In this document: positions 49,065-57,585 of the stretch, one piece after another | How positions within the stretch are numbered: position 1 is the stretch's first letter | How the letters are laid out: the number at the start of each line of letters is the position of its first letter | Source of the DNA: PALSA-612 sp963776735 | GTDB lineage: Bacteria > Actinomycetota > Thermoleophilia > Gaiellales > Gaiellaceae | Direction of reading: 5' to 3' | DNA: 64,000 bases | NCBI GenBank assembly: GCA_963776735.1 | Contig: CAVZNV010000023.1 | Span: 124,001 to 188,000 of the forward strand | Notes under the pieces: model-generated | Database searches by the model: none | What the model was told of the DNA's origin: nothing | The model's input: the letters and a program-made list of their open reading frames with translations, nothing else | Position numbers and translations under genes: made by a program

Positions 49065-49183
49065 TAGAGAAGCAGTTTGCCTATTACGTACCCCGCCGTA
49101 AACGCCAATCCTACGAAGACGGCCAGCGCGCAGATCGCGAAGACGACGACGCTCAGCCGCGGACCGTGCTGTGCCACGGTCAC
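49064..49183 (-). CDS. 39-aa single-TM microprotein
   Basis: A 39-residue frame starting at a GTG that overlaps the stop of the aac(3)-like gene (GTGA) and ending at a TAG that overlaps the next start (TAGTG). It has a charged N-terminus (TVAQHGPRL) and one hydrophobic helix (VVVFAICALAVFVGLAFTAG), then Lys and Leu. Tight coupling on both sides and codon use argue that it is expressed. Function unknown. Confidence 0.6.
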   Translation of the reverse strand: MTVAQHGPRLSVVVFAICALAVFVGLAFTAGYVIGKLLL

Positions 49184-50001
49184 ACGGCTCCCACGGGCAC
49201 GCGATGCTCGAGCATCCAGCGGACGGCGTGGTCGACGAGCGGCCGCTGCGGAACGAGGATCGCGTCGGCCTGCGCGACTCGTCCGCGGCGGACGCCGACC
49301 TCGCGCTCGAAGCTCTCGCCGATCTGCGGGAAGTCGCCCGAGTCGATCTGGAGATCCTCGAACTCGACCCAGCGGCGGGCGCCGTCGACGAGTTGCGGTG
49401 CGCCGTTCTTGCCCGGCCTGGCGCGGCCGGAGCGGTACTCGGCCAGGTGGAGCGACGTGTTCGAGTCGTGGCCGACGCCGAGCAGCAGCACGTGGCCGCC
49501 CAGATCGTAGACGCGGGCGAGCGGAGAGTCCTCGCCCAGGCTTAAGGCGAGGGGGTGGCCGCTCGTGATCCTCTCGGCGTGCGGCCCGCGGGCGGCGAAC
49601 GAGACCTGCGGATGGCCGCTGCGGACGACGCCCGGTCCGCTACGGAAGCACTCGGCGATCTTCCCCATCCCGCGGGTCGGCGTCAGGTCGCGGTCGAACG
49701 CCGGCATCGAGTTTCGCACCGTCTCCCACCACTCCTCGGGAATCGGCGGGTTGCGCCAGCCGGCCGGGTCGGACAGGTCGGTCGAGTGGGTCGGCACAAC
49801 GATCGTGCCCTCGTCGCCGACGGCCTGCTGCAGCGCGAGCACGACGGCGACCGGCCCGCCGCAGACCCAGCCGAGGGAGCTCAGCGACGAGTGGACGAGC
49901 AGGACGCTGCCTTCGCCGACGCCGAGCGCGGCGAGGTCGGCGGCCAGCGAGTCGACGGTCGCCGGCGCGTGCGCGCGTGTGACCGACTCGGCCTCGGTCA
50001 T
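49180..50001 (-). CDS. Aminoglycoside N(3)-acetyltransferase-like protein
   Basis: A 273-aa member of the antibiotic NAT family (AAC(3)/YokD-like), which transfers acetyl from acetyl-CoA to an amine. Clear blocks: GSVLLVHSSLSSLGWVCGGP, GTIVVPTHSTDLSDP, PTRGMGKIAECFRSGPGVVRSGHPQ-type and HVLLLGVGHDSNTSLHLAEY. The YokD branch includes many chromosomal proteins that confer no resistance, and its place behind folC gives no hint of resistance. The ATG overlaps the folC stop by 4 bp. Confidence 0.82.
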   Translation of the reverse strand: MTEAESVTRAHAPATVDSLAADLAALGVGEGSVLLVHSSLSSLGWVCGGPVAVVLALQQAVGDEGTIVVPTHSTDLSDPAGWRNPPIPEEWWETVRNSMPAFDRDLTPTRGMGKIAECFRSGPGVVRSGHPQVSFAARGPHAERITSGHPLALSLGEDSPLARVYDLGGHVLLLGVGHDSNTSLHLAEYRSGRARPGKNGAPQLVDGARRWVEFEDLQIDSGDFPQIGESFEREVGVRRGRVAQADAILVPQRPLVDHAVRWMLEHRVPVGAV

Positions 50002-51080
50002 CGCACCGTCCGCGCCGTCTCGGCCGCGGCCAGGTCGGCGAGCAGGTAGAGAGAGCCGGTGACGAGCACGGGCTCGCCGAGCTCGTGCGCGCGGCGAAGC
50101 GCCTCGTGCGGGTCGGCGACGGCTTCGACGCGCTCGAAGCGCCCGCCCGCACGCGCGGCGAGCTCGGCGGCCGGGAGCGCGCGCGGGTTCGACGACGCCG
50201 TCGCGACGAGCACCGGCGCGAGCCGAGCCAGCTCGGCCAGGACGGCGTCGACGTTCTTGTCCGCGAGGATCGAGGCGACGATCGATCCGATTGGAGGCAG
50301 TGACGGAGCCACGTAGCGCACCGCTTCCGGAGTGTGGGCACCGTCGCGGATCTCGTCTCCGCGCACCTCGAGGCGTCCGGGGAGCCGCACGTCGGCCGGC
50401 TCGACCGCCCGGCCGAGGAACGCGCCCGCCGCGGCGCCGCCGAGGGCCCGGTTGCCGCCCGTCTCGACGATCACGCGCGCGGCACCGTTGGCGAGGGCGA
50501 GCGGTTCCCACTCGGGTTCGCCGAGGACGACGGTCGAGCCGGGCTGCACGACGGCGAGCTTCTCGGCGGCGATCGCCTCGCGCGTCTCGCCGAGCACGTC
50601 CGTGTGCTCGAGCCCGACGTTCGTCAGCACCTGCACCGGCGAGCGGAGAACGTTGGTCGCGTCGAACCGGCCGCCGAGGCCCGCCTCGATCGCCGCAGCC
50701 TCGACGCCGGCCTCGGCGAACTCGGTCAGGGCCGCCGCCGTCAGCGTCTCGAACTGCGTCGCCGCGAGCGCGACCGCCGCCGGCCGCACGCGCGCGAGCA
50801 CGCGCTCGACGTCGACCTCCTGCCCGCCGACGCGGATACGCTCGGCCCAGCCGCTGACGTGCGGCGAGGTGTAGGCGGCGGCCAGCACCCGTTCGCCGAG
50901 CAGCGTCTCCTCGATCGTGCGCGTCGTCGTCGACTTGCCCTTCGTGCCGACGACGTGCACGCTCACGAGCGCGAGCTGCGGGTCGCCGAGCCCGGCGAGC
51001 AGCGCGCGCATCCGCTCCAGCCCGAACCCGTCAGCGGGCCAGGGCGAGAGCGACTCGAGCCACTCAACCGCCGATCGCAT
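49998..51080 (-). CDS. folC: Folylpolyglutamate/dihydrofolate synthase
   Basis: A 360-aa Mur-ligase-fold enzyme adding glutamate to (dihydro)folate. The P-loop is VVGTKGKSTTTRTIEETLL (Lys in place of the common Asn in GTNGKGS), with AAAYTSPHVSGWAERI, AAAIEAGLGGRFDATN and VLTNVGLEHTDVLGETREAI following. It is shorter than most (about 420 aa) but has the C-terminal domain through ALRRAHELGEPVLVTGSLYL. The start at 51080 lies inside the end of valS (17 bp), the usual valS-folC arrangement. Confidence 0.92.
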   Translation of the reverse strand: MRSAVEWLESLSPWPADGFGLERMRALLAGLGDPQLALVSVHVVGTKGKSTTTRTIEETLLGERVLAAAYTSPHVSGWAERIRVGGQEVDVERVLARVRPAAVALAATQFETLTAAALTEFAEAGVEAAAIEAGLGGRFDATNVLRSPVQVLTNVGLEHTDVLGETREAIAAEKLAVVQPGSTVVLGEPEWEPLALANGAARVIVETGGNRALGGAAAGAFLGRAVEPADVRLPGRLEVRGDEIRDGAHTPEAVRYVAPSLPPIGSIVASILADKNVDAVLAELARLAPVLVATASSNPRALPAAELAARAGGRFERVEAVADPHEALRRAHELGEPVLVTGSLYLLADLAAAETARTVR

Positions 51081-53475
51081 CGAGTTCGCGCCGGTAGCGC
51101 TCGAGCTTGTCTCTTTCTGCCTGGACGATCTCAGGCGGCGCCTTGTCGACGAATCCCGGGTTGTCGAGCATGCGCTCGATCCGGTCGATCTCCTTGTGGA
51201 GCCGCGCTCGCTCGACATCGACGTTCCCGTTGACTTTCGCGCGCTCCGGCTTGACGACTGCCTCGAAGATCCGCAGCGCGTCTCCCTCCAACTCGACCCG
51301 AACGCCGCTCCGCCGGAAGATCCGCGCCGCCTCCTGGACGTTGTCCAGCTCGTGGGCCGACGTGAGCGCAACGCCATCTTCGACCGGCCACGGCGCCGTC
51401 ATCAGCCGGTCGTCGTGGAACTGCGACCAGATCTCCTCCGTCACGTGCGGCATGACGGGATGGAGCAGCTTCAGCAGGTACTGGAGCGCGTAGAGCGCGG
51501 TCGCTCTCGCGTCCTCGTCACCCGCGTAGAGCCTCGGCTTGACTGCTTCGGCGTACCAGTCGCAGAAGTCGTCGAAGGTCAGGTGATAGAGCCTGTCCAC
51601 GACCGCCGCGAACTCGAAGGCCGGGATTGCCGGATCCATCTGGGCCCGGGTCTCGTGGAGGCGCGCAATGATCCAGTGCTCTTCCACGTCGCGGGCGCGG
51701 CCGTCCGGCTGGATGCCTTCGGCCTGGGAGAGCAGAAGCCGCGACACGTTCCAGAGCTTGTTCGCGAGCTTTCGCCCCTCCTCGATCGCCCCGTGCGAGA
51801 AGCGCACGTCCTGCGACGAGGACATCTTCAGCAGGCCGTAGCGGGTCGCGTCGGCACCGTATTGCTCGATCAGGTCGGTCGGGTCGATGCCCGTGCCAAG
51901 GCTCTTCGACATACGCCGTCCGTCGGGCGCCAGGATCATCGAGTGGTAGTTGACCGCCGAGAACGGGATGTCGCCCATCAGCTCGATCCCGGCCCAGATC
52001 ATCCGCGAGACCCAGAGGAAGTTGATGTCCCGCCCGGTCGAACAGACGTCGCCCGGGTAGAAGCGGTCGAGATCGGGCGTCTGCCCGGGCCAGCCGAGGG
52101 TCGCGAAAGGCCAGAGCGCGGACGAGAACCACGTGTCCAGCACGTCCTCGTCCTGTCGCAGCTCGTCGCTGCCGCACTCGCCGCAGGCGGACGGCGCCGT
52201 CTCGGACACCGTCATGTGCCCGTCGGGGCAGTACCAGACCGGGATCCGGTGGCCCCACCAGAGCTGCCGCGAGATGCACCAGGGCCGGATGTTCTCGAGG
52301 AAGGAGAGCATCACGTTCGTCTGCTGCTCCGGCTTCGTGCGCACGCGCCCGTCGCGCAGCGCGGCGATCGCGGGCGCGGCGAGCTCCTTCATCTCCACCC
52401 ACCACTGCAGCAGCACGAGCGGCTCGATCCGGTCGCCCGAGCGGTTGCAGTGGCCGACCGCATGGCGGTACGGCTCCTGCTTCTCGAGCAGTCCGCGCTC
52501 CTTCAGCTCGGCGAGGATCTTCTTGTCGGCCTCCTGTTGCGTGAGTCCCTCGTAGTCCGGCCCGGCCTCGGCGTTCATGCGCCCGTCGAGCCCGATCACC
52601 ATCGGCTCCGGCAGATCGTGGTCGCGGCCGATCTCCCAGTCCACGGTGTCGTGGCCGGGCGTGATCTTGAGCGCGCCGGAGCCGAAATCCGTCTCAACGC
52701 GTTCGTCGGCGATGATCGGCACGCGCCGTTCGGCAACCGGGACGATCACCTCCTTGCCGACGAGACCGCGGTAGCGCTCGTCTTTCGGATTCACCGCGAC
52801 GGCCACGTCCGCGAGGATCGTCGCCGGCCGCACCGTCGCGATCGTCACGTGCCCGGAGCCGTCCGCGAGCGGGTAGCGCACGAACGAGAGCGTGTCGTCG
52901 ACGTCGATGTGGTCGACCTCGAGGTCGGACACCGTGCTCGCGCAGCCGGTGCACCAGTTGACGATGCGGTTCGCCCGGTAGATCCGGCCCGCGTTCCAGA
53001 GGTGGACGAAGAAGCACATCACGGCGTGCGTGTAGGCGTCGTCCATCGTGAACCGCATCCGCCGGTAGTCGAGCGACGCGCCGAGCGACCGAAGCTGGCC
53101 GACGATGTGGTCGCCGTACTGGTCGATGAACTGCCAGCAGCGGCGCTCGAACTCCTCGCGCCCCAACTGCTTGTAGTCGATCCCCTCGGCCGCGAGCCGG
53201 CGCACCATCACCCGCTGCAGCGCGATCGACGCGTGGTCGTAGCCGGGCTGCCAGAGCGCGTTGAAGTCGCGCATGCGGTGCCAGCGAATCAGCACGTCCT
53301 GGCACGAGGCGTTCAGCGCATGGCCCATGTGCAGCTCGCCCGTGACGTTCGGCGGCGGCAGGCAGATCACGAACGTCTCGCGTGGATCCGAAGCCTCTGC
53401 CTGGTACAGGCCCTCGGCCTCCCAGGTCTCCTGCCAGCGCGATTCGACTCCCTGTGGGCGGTAGAGCGGGTCCAT
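51064..53475 (-). CDS. valS: Valyl-tRNA synthetase
   Basis: An 803-aa class Ia synthetase charging tRNA-Val. PPPNVTGELHMGHAL is the HIGH motif, DGRRMSKSLGTG the KMSKS motif; the editing domain lies between (about 180-350, TVRPATILADVAVAV), and the C-terminal tRNA-binding helices and coiled coil close it. The ATG at 53475 stands 7 nt after a TAGAAT -10-like box, so I prefer it (leaderless) to the ATG three codons earlier. It heads the operon valS-folC-aac(3)-like-microprotein-zinc ribbon. Confidence 0.96.
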   Translation of the reverse strand: MDPLYRPQGVESRWQETWEAEGLYQAEASDPRETFVICLPPPNVTGELHMGHALNASCQDVLIRWHRMRDFNALWQPGYDHASIALQRVMVRRLAAEGIDYKQLGREEFERRCWQFIDQYGDHIVGQLRSLGASLDYRRMRFTMDDAYTHAVMCFFVHLWNAGRIYRANRIVNWCTGCASTVSDLEVDHIDVDDTLSFVRYPLADGSGHVTIATVRPATILADVAVAVNPKDERYRGLVGKEVIVPVAERRVPIIADERVETDFGSGALKITPGHDTVDWEIGRDHDLPEPMVIGLDGRMNAEAGPDYEGLTQQEADKKILAELKERGLLEKQEPYRHAVGHCNRSGDRIEPLVLLQWWVEMKELAAPAIAALRDGRVRTKPEQQTNVMLSFLENIRPWCISRQLWWGHRIPVWYCPDGHMTVSETAPSACGECGSDELRQDEDVLDTWFSSALWPFATLGWPGQTPDLDRFYPGDVCSTGRDINFLWVSRMIWAGIELMGDIPFSAVNYHSMILAPDGRRMSKSLGTGIDPTDLIEQYGADATRYGLLKMSSSQDVRFSHGAIEEGRKLANKLWNVSRLLLSQAEGIQPDGRARDVEEHWIIARLHETRAQMDPAIPAFEFAAVVDRLYHLTFDDFCDWYAEAVKPRLYAGDEDARATALYALQYLLKLLHPVMPHVTEEIWSQFHDDRLMTAPWPVEDGVALTSAHELDNVQEAARIFRRSGVRVELEGDALRIFEAVVKPERAKVNGNVDVERARLHKEIDRIERMLDNPGFVDKAPPEIVQAERDKLERYRRELDAIGG

Positions 53476-53520
53476 GAGACCCATTCTACGAGCCCGCAGA
53501 GCGCCGGCTCCGGACGTTTA

Positions 53521-53552
53521 TTGGATCCGAAATCTGGACATTTTGGATCCAA
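53521..53552. promoter_or_regulatory. Two TTGGATCC-type palindromic operators at the aceA locus
   Basis: TTGGATCCGA (53521-53530) and the perfect palindrome TTGGATCCAA (53543-53552), centres 22 bp apart, i.e. two helical turns. They lie between the divergent valS and aceA-locus starts. The sequence resembles the ATTGGATCCAAT operator I recall for VanR-type GntR repressors. A GntR/FCD gene closes this locus, so autoregulation is likely. A TACAAA box follows at 53558-53563. Confidence 0.55.
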
Positions 53553-53571
53553 GATGCTACAAATCGAGCAT

Positions 53572-53703
53572 ATGACGCCTCAAACAGCACCGCTATGGAT
53601 CCCAGATGCAGACGCGCACGAGCGGGACGAGGTCATCCTCACGACCGCCGAGCTCGCCGAGTGCACCTGCCCGGATCCGTGCGAGTGCGATCACGACAAC
53701 TGA
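53572..53703 (+). CDS. 43-aa Cys-rich acidic microprotein
   Basis: A small frame (TPQTAPLWIPDADAHERDE, then VILTTAELAECTCPDPCECD) with three or four cysteines in CTCPDPCEC near the C-terminus and an acidic HDN end, likely to bind a metal. The ATG follows a TACAAA -10-like box and sits just downstream of the operator pair. The stop is 20 bp before aceA, so it is the first gene of that transcript. No homologue is known to me. It may be a regulator, a metal-binding peptide or simply a leader peptide. Confidence 0.6.
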   Translation: MTPQTAPLWIPDADAHERDEVILTTAELAECTCPDPCECDHDN

Positions 53704-53723
53704 CGAGCGAGGGAGGAACGAGC

Positions 53724-54998
53724 ATGGGTACGAACGGCAGCAGGCCGCACGACGACCGCTGGCACGGGATCGAACGTCCCTATTCCGACGAGGACGTCGA
53801 GCGCCTGCGCGGCTCCGTCGTCGTCGAGCACACGCTCGCGCGCCTCGGCGCCGAGCGCCTGTGGTCGCTGCTGCGGTCCGAGCCGTTCGTCCCCAGCCTC
53901 GGCGCCCTCTCCGGGAACCAGGCGGTGCAGATGGTGAAGGCCGGCCTGCCGGCGATCTACGTGTCCGGCTGGCAGGTCGCGGCCGACGCGAACCTGTCCG
54001 GCCAGACCTATCCCGACCAGAGCCTCTACCCGGCCGACTCGGCGCCGGCGCTCGTCCGCCGCATCAACAACGCACTCCTGCGCGCCGACCAGATCCACTG
54101 GGCCGAGGGCGACCGCGACCGGCACTGGCTCGTCCCGATCGTCGCCGACGCGGAAGCCGGCTTCGGCGGCCCGCTGAACGCCTTCGAGCTGATGAAGTCG
54201 ATGATCGAAGCAGGCGCCGCGGGCGTGCACTTCGAGGACCAGCTCGCGTCCGAGAAGAAGTGCGGCCACCTCGGCGGCAAGGTGCTCGTCCCGACGAGCC
54301 AGTTCATCCGCACGCTCGCCGCGGCGCGGCTCGCCGCCGACGTCCTCGGCGTGCCGACGCTGCTCGTCGCGCGCACCGACGCGCTCTCGGCGACGCTGCT
54401 GACGAGCGATGTCGACGAACGCGACCTGCCGTTCTGCACCGGCGAGCGCACGCCCGAGGGGTTCTTCCGCATCGAGGCCGGGCTCGAGTCCGCGATTGCC
54501 CGCTCGCTCGCCTACGCGCCCTACGCCGACCTGATCTGGTTCGAGACTTCGACGCCGGATCTCGGCGAGGCGCGCGAGTTCGCGCAGGCGATCCACGAGC
54601 GCTTCCCCGGCAAGCTGATGGCGTACAACTGCTCGCCGTCGTTCAACTGGAAGCGGCACCTGGACGACGCGGAGATCGCGACTTTCCAGCAGCAGCTCGG
54701 CGAGCTGGGGTACCGCTACCAGTTCGTCACGCTCGCGGGCTTCCACGCGCTGAACGAGGCGATGTTCGAGCTCGCGCTCGGCTACCGCGAGCGCGGCATG
54801 GAGGCATACGTCGAACTGCAGGAGCGCGAGTTCGCGCTCGAGGATTCCGGGTACACGGCGACGAGGCACCAGCGCGAGGTCGGCGCCGGCTACTTCGACG
54901 CGGTCGCGTCGGCCGTGTCCGGCGGCGAGTCCTCGACGCTGGCGCTGACGGGATCGACGGAAGAGGCGCAGTTCGACAAGACGAGGGAGGCGGCATGA
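53724..54998 (+). CDS. aceA: Isocitrate lyase
   Basis: A 424-aa isocitrate lyase, first enzyme of the glyoxylate shunt, giving glyoxylate and succinate. SGWQVAADANLSGQTYPDQS, PIVADAEAGFGGPLNAFELM, GVHFEDQLASEKKCGHLGG with catalytic Cys180, and YNCSPSFNWKRHL are diagnostic. GGAGG lies 8 nt before the ATG at 53724. Malate synthase is not in the window. The gene is coupled to the following 78-aa ORF by a 4-bp overlap and probably controlled by the GntR protein downstream. Confidence 0.96.
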   Translation: MGTNGSRPHDDRWHGIERPYSDEDVERLRGSVVVEHTLARLGAERLWSLLRSEPFVPSLGALSGNQAVQMVKAGLPAIYVSGWQVAADANLSGQTYPDQSLYPADSAPALVRRINNALLRADQIHWAEGDRDRHWLVPIVADAEAGFGGPLNAFELMKSMIEAGAAGVHFEDQLASEKKCGHLGGKVLVPTSQFIRTLAAARLAADVLGVPTLLVARTDALSATLLTSDVDERDLPFCTGERTPEGFFRIEAGLESAIARSLAYAPYADLIWFETSTPDLGEAREFAQAIHERFPGKLMAYNCSPSFNWKRHLDDAEIATFQQQLGELGYRYQFVTLAGFHALNEAMFELALGYRERGMEAYVELQEREFALEDSGYTATRHQREVGAGYFDAVASAVSGGESSTLALTGSTEEAQFDKTREAA

Positions 54999-55231
54999 CG
55001 ATTGCGGTCGAGCTGACGAGACAGGTCGACGGGCCCGAGGTGCTCGCCGCGCTCGAGGCCGGCGGCGTGACCGGCAAGCTGTCACGCGGCGGCTGCGAGG
55101 TGATCGCCGACACCCAGGACGGCGGCGAGGTCGCACGCCTGATCGACGAGTGGGCAACGGGTCACGGCCTGCCGTTCATGCCGGTGCAGGTCGACGGGTC
55201 GAGCTACGCGCTCGTTCCGCCTGCCGGTTAG
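54995..55231 (+). CDS. Small hypothetical protein coupled to aceA
   Basis: A 78-aa protein whose ATG overlaps the aceA TGA (ATGA) and has AGGGAGG upstream. A beta-alpha-beta-like pattern is visible: TIAVELTRQVDG, helix EVLAALEAGG, CEVIADTQDGGEVARLIDEW, and the final strand DGSSYALVPP. No family is recognised. Coupling to isocitrate lyase suggests a role with the enzyme or its product, but this is inference. Confidence 0.65.
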   Translation: MTIAVELTRQVDGPEVLAALEAGGVTGKLSRGGCEVIADTQDGGEVARLIDEWATGHGLPFMPVQVDGSSYALVPPAG

Positions 55232-55253
55232 CGCTCGTACACTGGCGACCGAG

Positions 55254-55982
55254 ATGGCGTCGCCGTCGCTCTCCACGAAGGCCGACGAGATCGCCCTCGT
55301 CCTCGAGGACGAGATCGTCTCGGGCGCGATCGAGGCCGGCGTCGTCCTCCGCCAGGAGCAGCTTTCCGAGCGCTTCGGCGTCAGCCGCACGCCGATCCGC
55401 GAGGCGCTGCGGCGCCTGGCCGCGCTCGGGCTCGTCTCCTTCGTCCCCAACCGCGGCGTCCGCGTTCGGGCCCTGTCGCGCGACGAGCTGCGCGAGGCGT
55501 TCCTCGTGCGGGCGGAGTTGGAGAGCCTCGTCACCGAGCTGGCGACGCCCCGGATGACGGCCGACGACCTGCGCCGCCTCGACGAGGCCGAGCTCCGCTT
55601 CAGCGTCCTCACGCTCGAGCTCCGCGCGAAGGCCCGCGGCGGCGTCGAGGACAACGCGCTCGCGATCGAGTGGATGAAGGCGAACTACGCCTTCCATGAC
55701 GTGATCTACGCGGCCGCCGGGTCACCATACGTCGAGCGCGTCTCCAAGGGGGCGCGCCGCACGTTCATCGGCCAGATCACCTGGGTCGCACGCGCCGAGC
55801 TGGACGAGCTGTACGCCCGGAACGACGAGCAGCACCGCGCGATCCGCGAAGCGATCGGAGCCGGCTCCGCGGCGGGCGCCCGCGTGCTCGCGCGCGAGCA
55901 CGTGCTCCACTCCTGGCGACTACTCGAGGCGATCCTCGAGTACGTGCGCGACCGGCCCGTGTCGCGCGCCCGCTCGGCCTAG
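55254..55982 (+). CDS. GntR-family regulator with FCD domain
   Basis: A 242-aa FadR-subfamily repressor. The N-terminal winged helix is LRQEQLSERFGVSRTPIREA, then LRRLAALGLVSFVPNRGVRV; the C-terminal FCD domain (about 85-225) contains EAFLVRAELESLVTELATPRM, WMKANYAFHDVIYAAAGSPY and RNDEQHRAIREAIGAG, with His residues that commonly bind a metal or carboxylic acid ligand. It is the last gene of the aceA locus and probably binds the TTGGATCC palindromes upstream; an acid or acyl-CoA effector is inferred. Confidence 0.9.
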   Translation: MASPSLSTKADEIALVLEDEIVSGAIEAGVVLRQEQLSERFGVSRTPIREALRRLAALGLVSFVPNRGVRVRALSRDELREAFLVRAELESLVTELATPRMTADDLRRLDEAELRFSVLTLELRAKARGGVEDNALAIEWMKANYAFHDVIYAAAGSPYVERVSKGARRTFIGQITWVARAELDELYARNDEQHRAIREAIGAGSAAGARVLAREHVLHSWRLLEAILEYVRDRPVSRARSA

Positions 55983-56977
55983 CCGGCCTCGCCCCAGCGG
56001 ACGGCGGTCGCCGCCCAGGTGTAGCCCGTCCCGGCCGCGAGCAGCAGGACCAGCTCTCCGTCGCGCAGCTCTCCCGCACGCGCGGCGCGGTCGAGGCCGA
56101 GCAGCGGGTCGACGCCGCTCATGTGTCCGGTGTCGTCGAGATAGGCGGCGCGACCCTCGTCGATCCCGAGCTCGGCGAGGAGCGCGCGGTGCATCGACGG
56201 CTTCATGTGGATGCCGCACAGGTAGCCCACGTCCGAGAGCGTCGCGCCGCTCCGCTCGACCGCACCCTCGGCGGCGGCGACGAAGTTCGCCAGGCTGACG
56301 CGGTCGAGCGCATCCTTCATCTCCGTTGGATCGTCGACGTCGAGAAAGCGATAGCCGCCGTTCGGCGAGACGCTGCCGCCGTTCGCGACCTTCACCTGCA
56401 GCGAGAGCGATCCGTCCGTGACGCCGTGGCTGCCGAGCACCTCGTTGCGCCCGCCGTCCTTGACGAGCAGCCCCGCCACCGCGCCGTCGCCGAAGTTGAA
56501 CATGAAGCGGGAGCGGTCGTTGCCGTAGTCCAGCAGGTACGACTCGCGGCAGGCGGCGACGACGAGGATCGAGCGCAGGTCGGGCTCTGCCAGCAGCATG
56601 TCGCGCGCGACCCGCAGCGCGACCGGCGTCCCGCACGAAACGTTGTCGTACTCGACCGCGTACGCCCGGGTCGCACCCAGCCGGTGGGCGATCCACGGCG
56701 CCGCCTGCCACATCGCCCAGTCCTTCCACATCGACCCGAAGTACATGACCACGTCCAGCTCCTCCGGCTCGGTACCGCTCTCGGCGAGCAGGCGCTCGGC
56801 GGCGCGCACGGAGAGGTCGCTGACGTGCTCGTCCGACGCGGCGATGTGCTTCCCGCGGAGCCCGAACTTCTCGACGATCACCCGCTCCGGGATCGCGCTC
56901 AGCTCGGCGACCTCGGCGGCCGGCATCCAGCGCTCCGGAAGGTACGCCGCCGTGGCCGCGAGCGAGACCCGTGTCAT
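55979..56977 (-). CDS. Ketoacyl-ACP synthase III-like condensing enzyme
   Basis: A 332-aa thiolase-fold enzyme of the FabH group. VSCGTPVALRVARDML holds the nucleophilic Cys; GYLCGIHMKPSMHRALL the His; the Asn of the usual GNTSxAS segment is replaced by His in DDTGHMSGVDPLLGLDRA. That, with FNFGDGAVAGLLV, points to a KASIII relative for a different acyl acceptor and not to housekeeping FabH. It closes the coupled liv/ligase cluster (ATGA overlap with tetR). Its end overlaps the convergent GntR gene by 4 bp. Confidence 0.82.
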   Translation of the reverse strand: MTRVSLAATAAYLPERWMPAAEVAELSAIPERVIVEKFGLRGKHIAASDEHVSDLSVRAAERLLAESGTEPEELDVVMYFGSMWKDWAMWQAAPWIAHRLGATRAYAVEYDNVSCGTPVALRVARDMLLAEPDLRSILVVAACRESYLLDYGNDRSRFMFNFGDGAVAGLLVKDGGRNEVLGSHGVTDGSLSLQVKVANGGSVSPNGGYRFLDVDDPTEMKDALDRVSLANFVAAAEGAVERSGATLSDVGYLCGIHMKPSMHRALLAELGIDEGRAAYLDDTGHMSGVDPLLGLDRAARAGELRDGELVLLLAAGTGYTWAATAVRWGEAG

Positions 56978-57585
56978 CGCGGCGCATCCAGCACGCAGCG
57001 GATGATGCGCGCCAGCTCCTCGCCCACCCTGTCCGGCACCTCGCCGTCGCCCCACACGATCCAGCGCATGCCCGCCATCTCGCCGATCGCCATCAGCGCC
57101 CAAGCCGTTACCTCGGGGTCGATCGTCCCCGTCTCGCCACGGCCCATCGCCTCCTGCAGCGCCTCGACGTACGGCTCTGAGACCCGGTCGTAGTGGTAGC
57201 GGAAGATGTCCGGCGAGACGAACGCGGCCTGGCGGATGATCTTGTAGAGACCCGGGTGCTGCGCGGCGAACTCGAAGTACCCGCGGAAGCCGAGGAGTTC
57301 GGCCTCGAGCCGCGTCTCCGCCGGGGCAGCGGCTTCGGTCATCGCGTGGCGGATGCGCCGGTTCAGGTCGCGAACGAGCTCGTCGAAGACCTCGAGCTTC
57401 GAGCGGAAGTAGAGATAGAACGTGCCCTGACCGACGCCGGCGACCTCGGTGATCTTCACGATCGACGCGTCGTGGAAGCCGAGCTCGCCGAAGACCTGCT
57501 CGGCGGCGTCGAGCAAGCGCTGGCGGGTCGCGACCCCGCGGTGCGACAGCTCGCGTCCGTCCGCCCCGGTCACCACATCGGTCAT
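56974..57585 (-). CDS. TetR-family transcriptional regulator
   Basis: A 203-aa TetR repressor. Helix-turn-helix: RQRLLDAAEQVFGELGFHDA, then ITEVAGVGQGTFYLYFRSK; the C-terminal ligand domain ends GEELARIIRCVLDAPR. FATTY-acid/aromatic-type regulators have a similar layout; the effector is unknown. The ATG at 57585 overlaps the ligase stop (ATGA). As part of the operon it is probably its local regulator, perhaps responding to an acyl-CoA. Confidence 0.88.
   Translation of the reverse strand: MTDVVTGADGRELSHRGVATRQRLLDAAEQVFGELGFHDASIVKITEVAGVGQGTFYLYFRSKLEVFDELVRDLNRRIRHAMTEAAAPAETRLEAELLGFRGYFEFAAQHPGLYKIIRQAAFVSPDIFRYHYDRVSEPYVEALQEAMGRGETGTIDPEVTAWALMAIGEMAGMRWIVWGDGEVPDRVGEELARIIRCVLDAPR

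Noticed and set aside
49180..50001. AAC(3)-like gene as an aminoglycoside resistance determinant
   Set aside because: The YokD-like branch has many non-resistance members, and the gene is embedded in a valS-folC operon with no mobile DNA.
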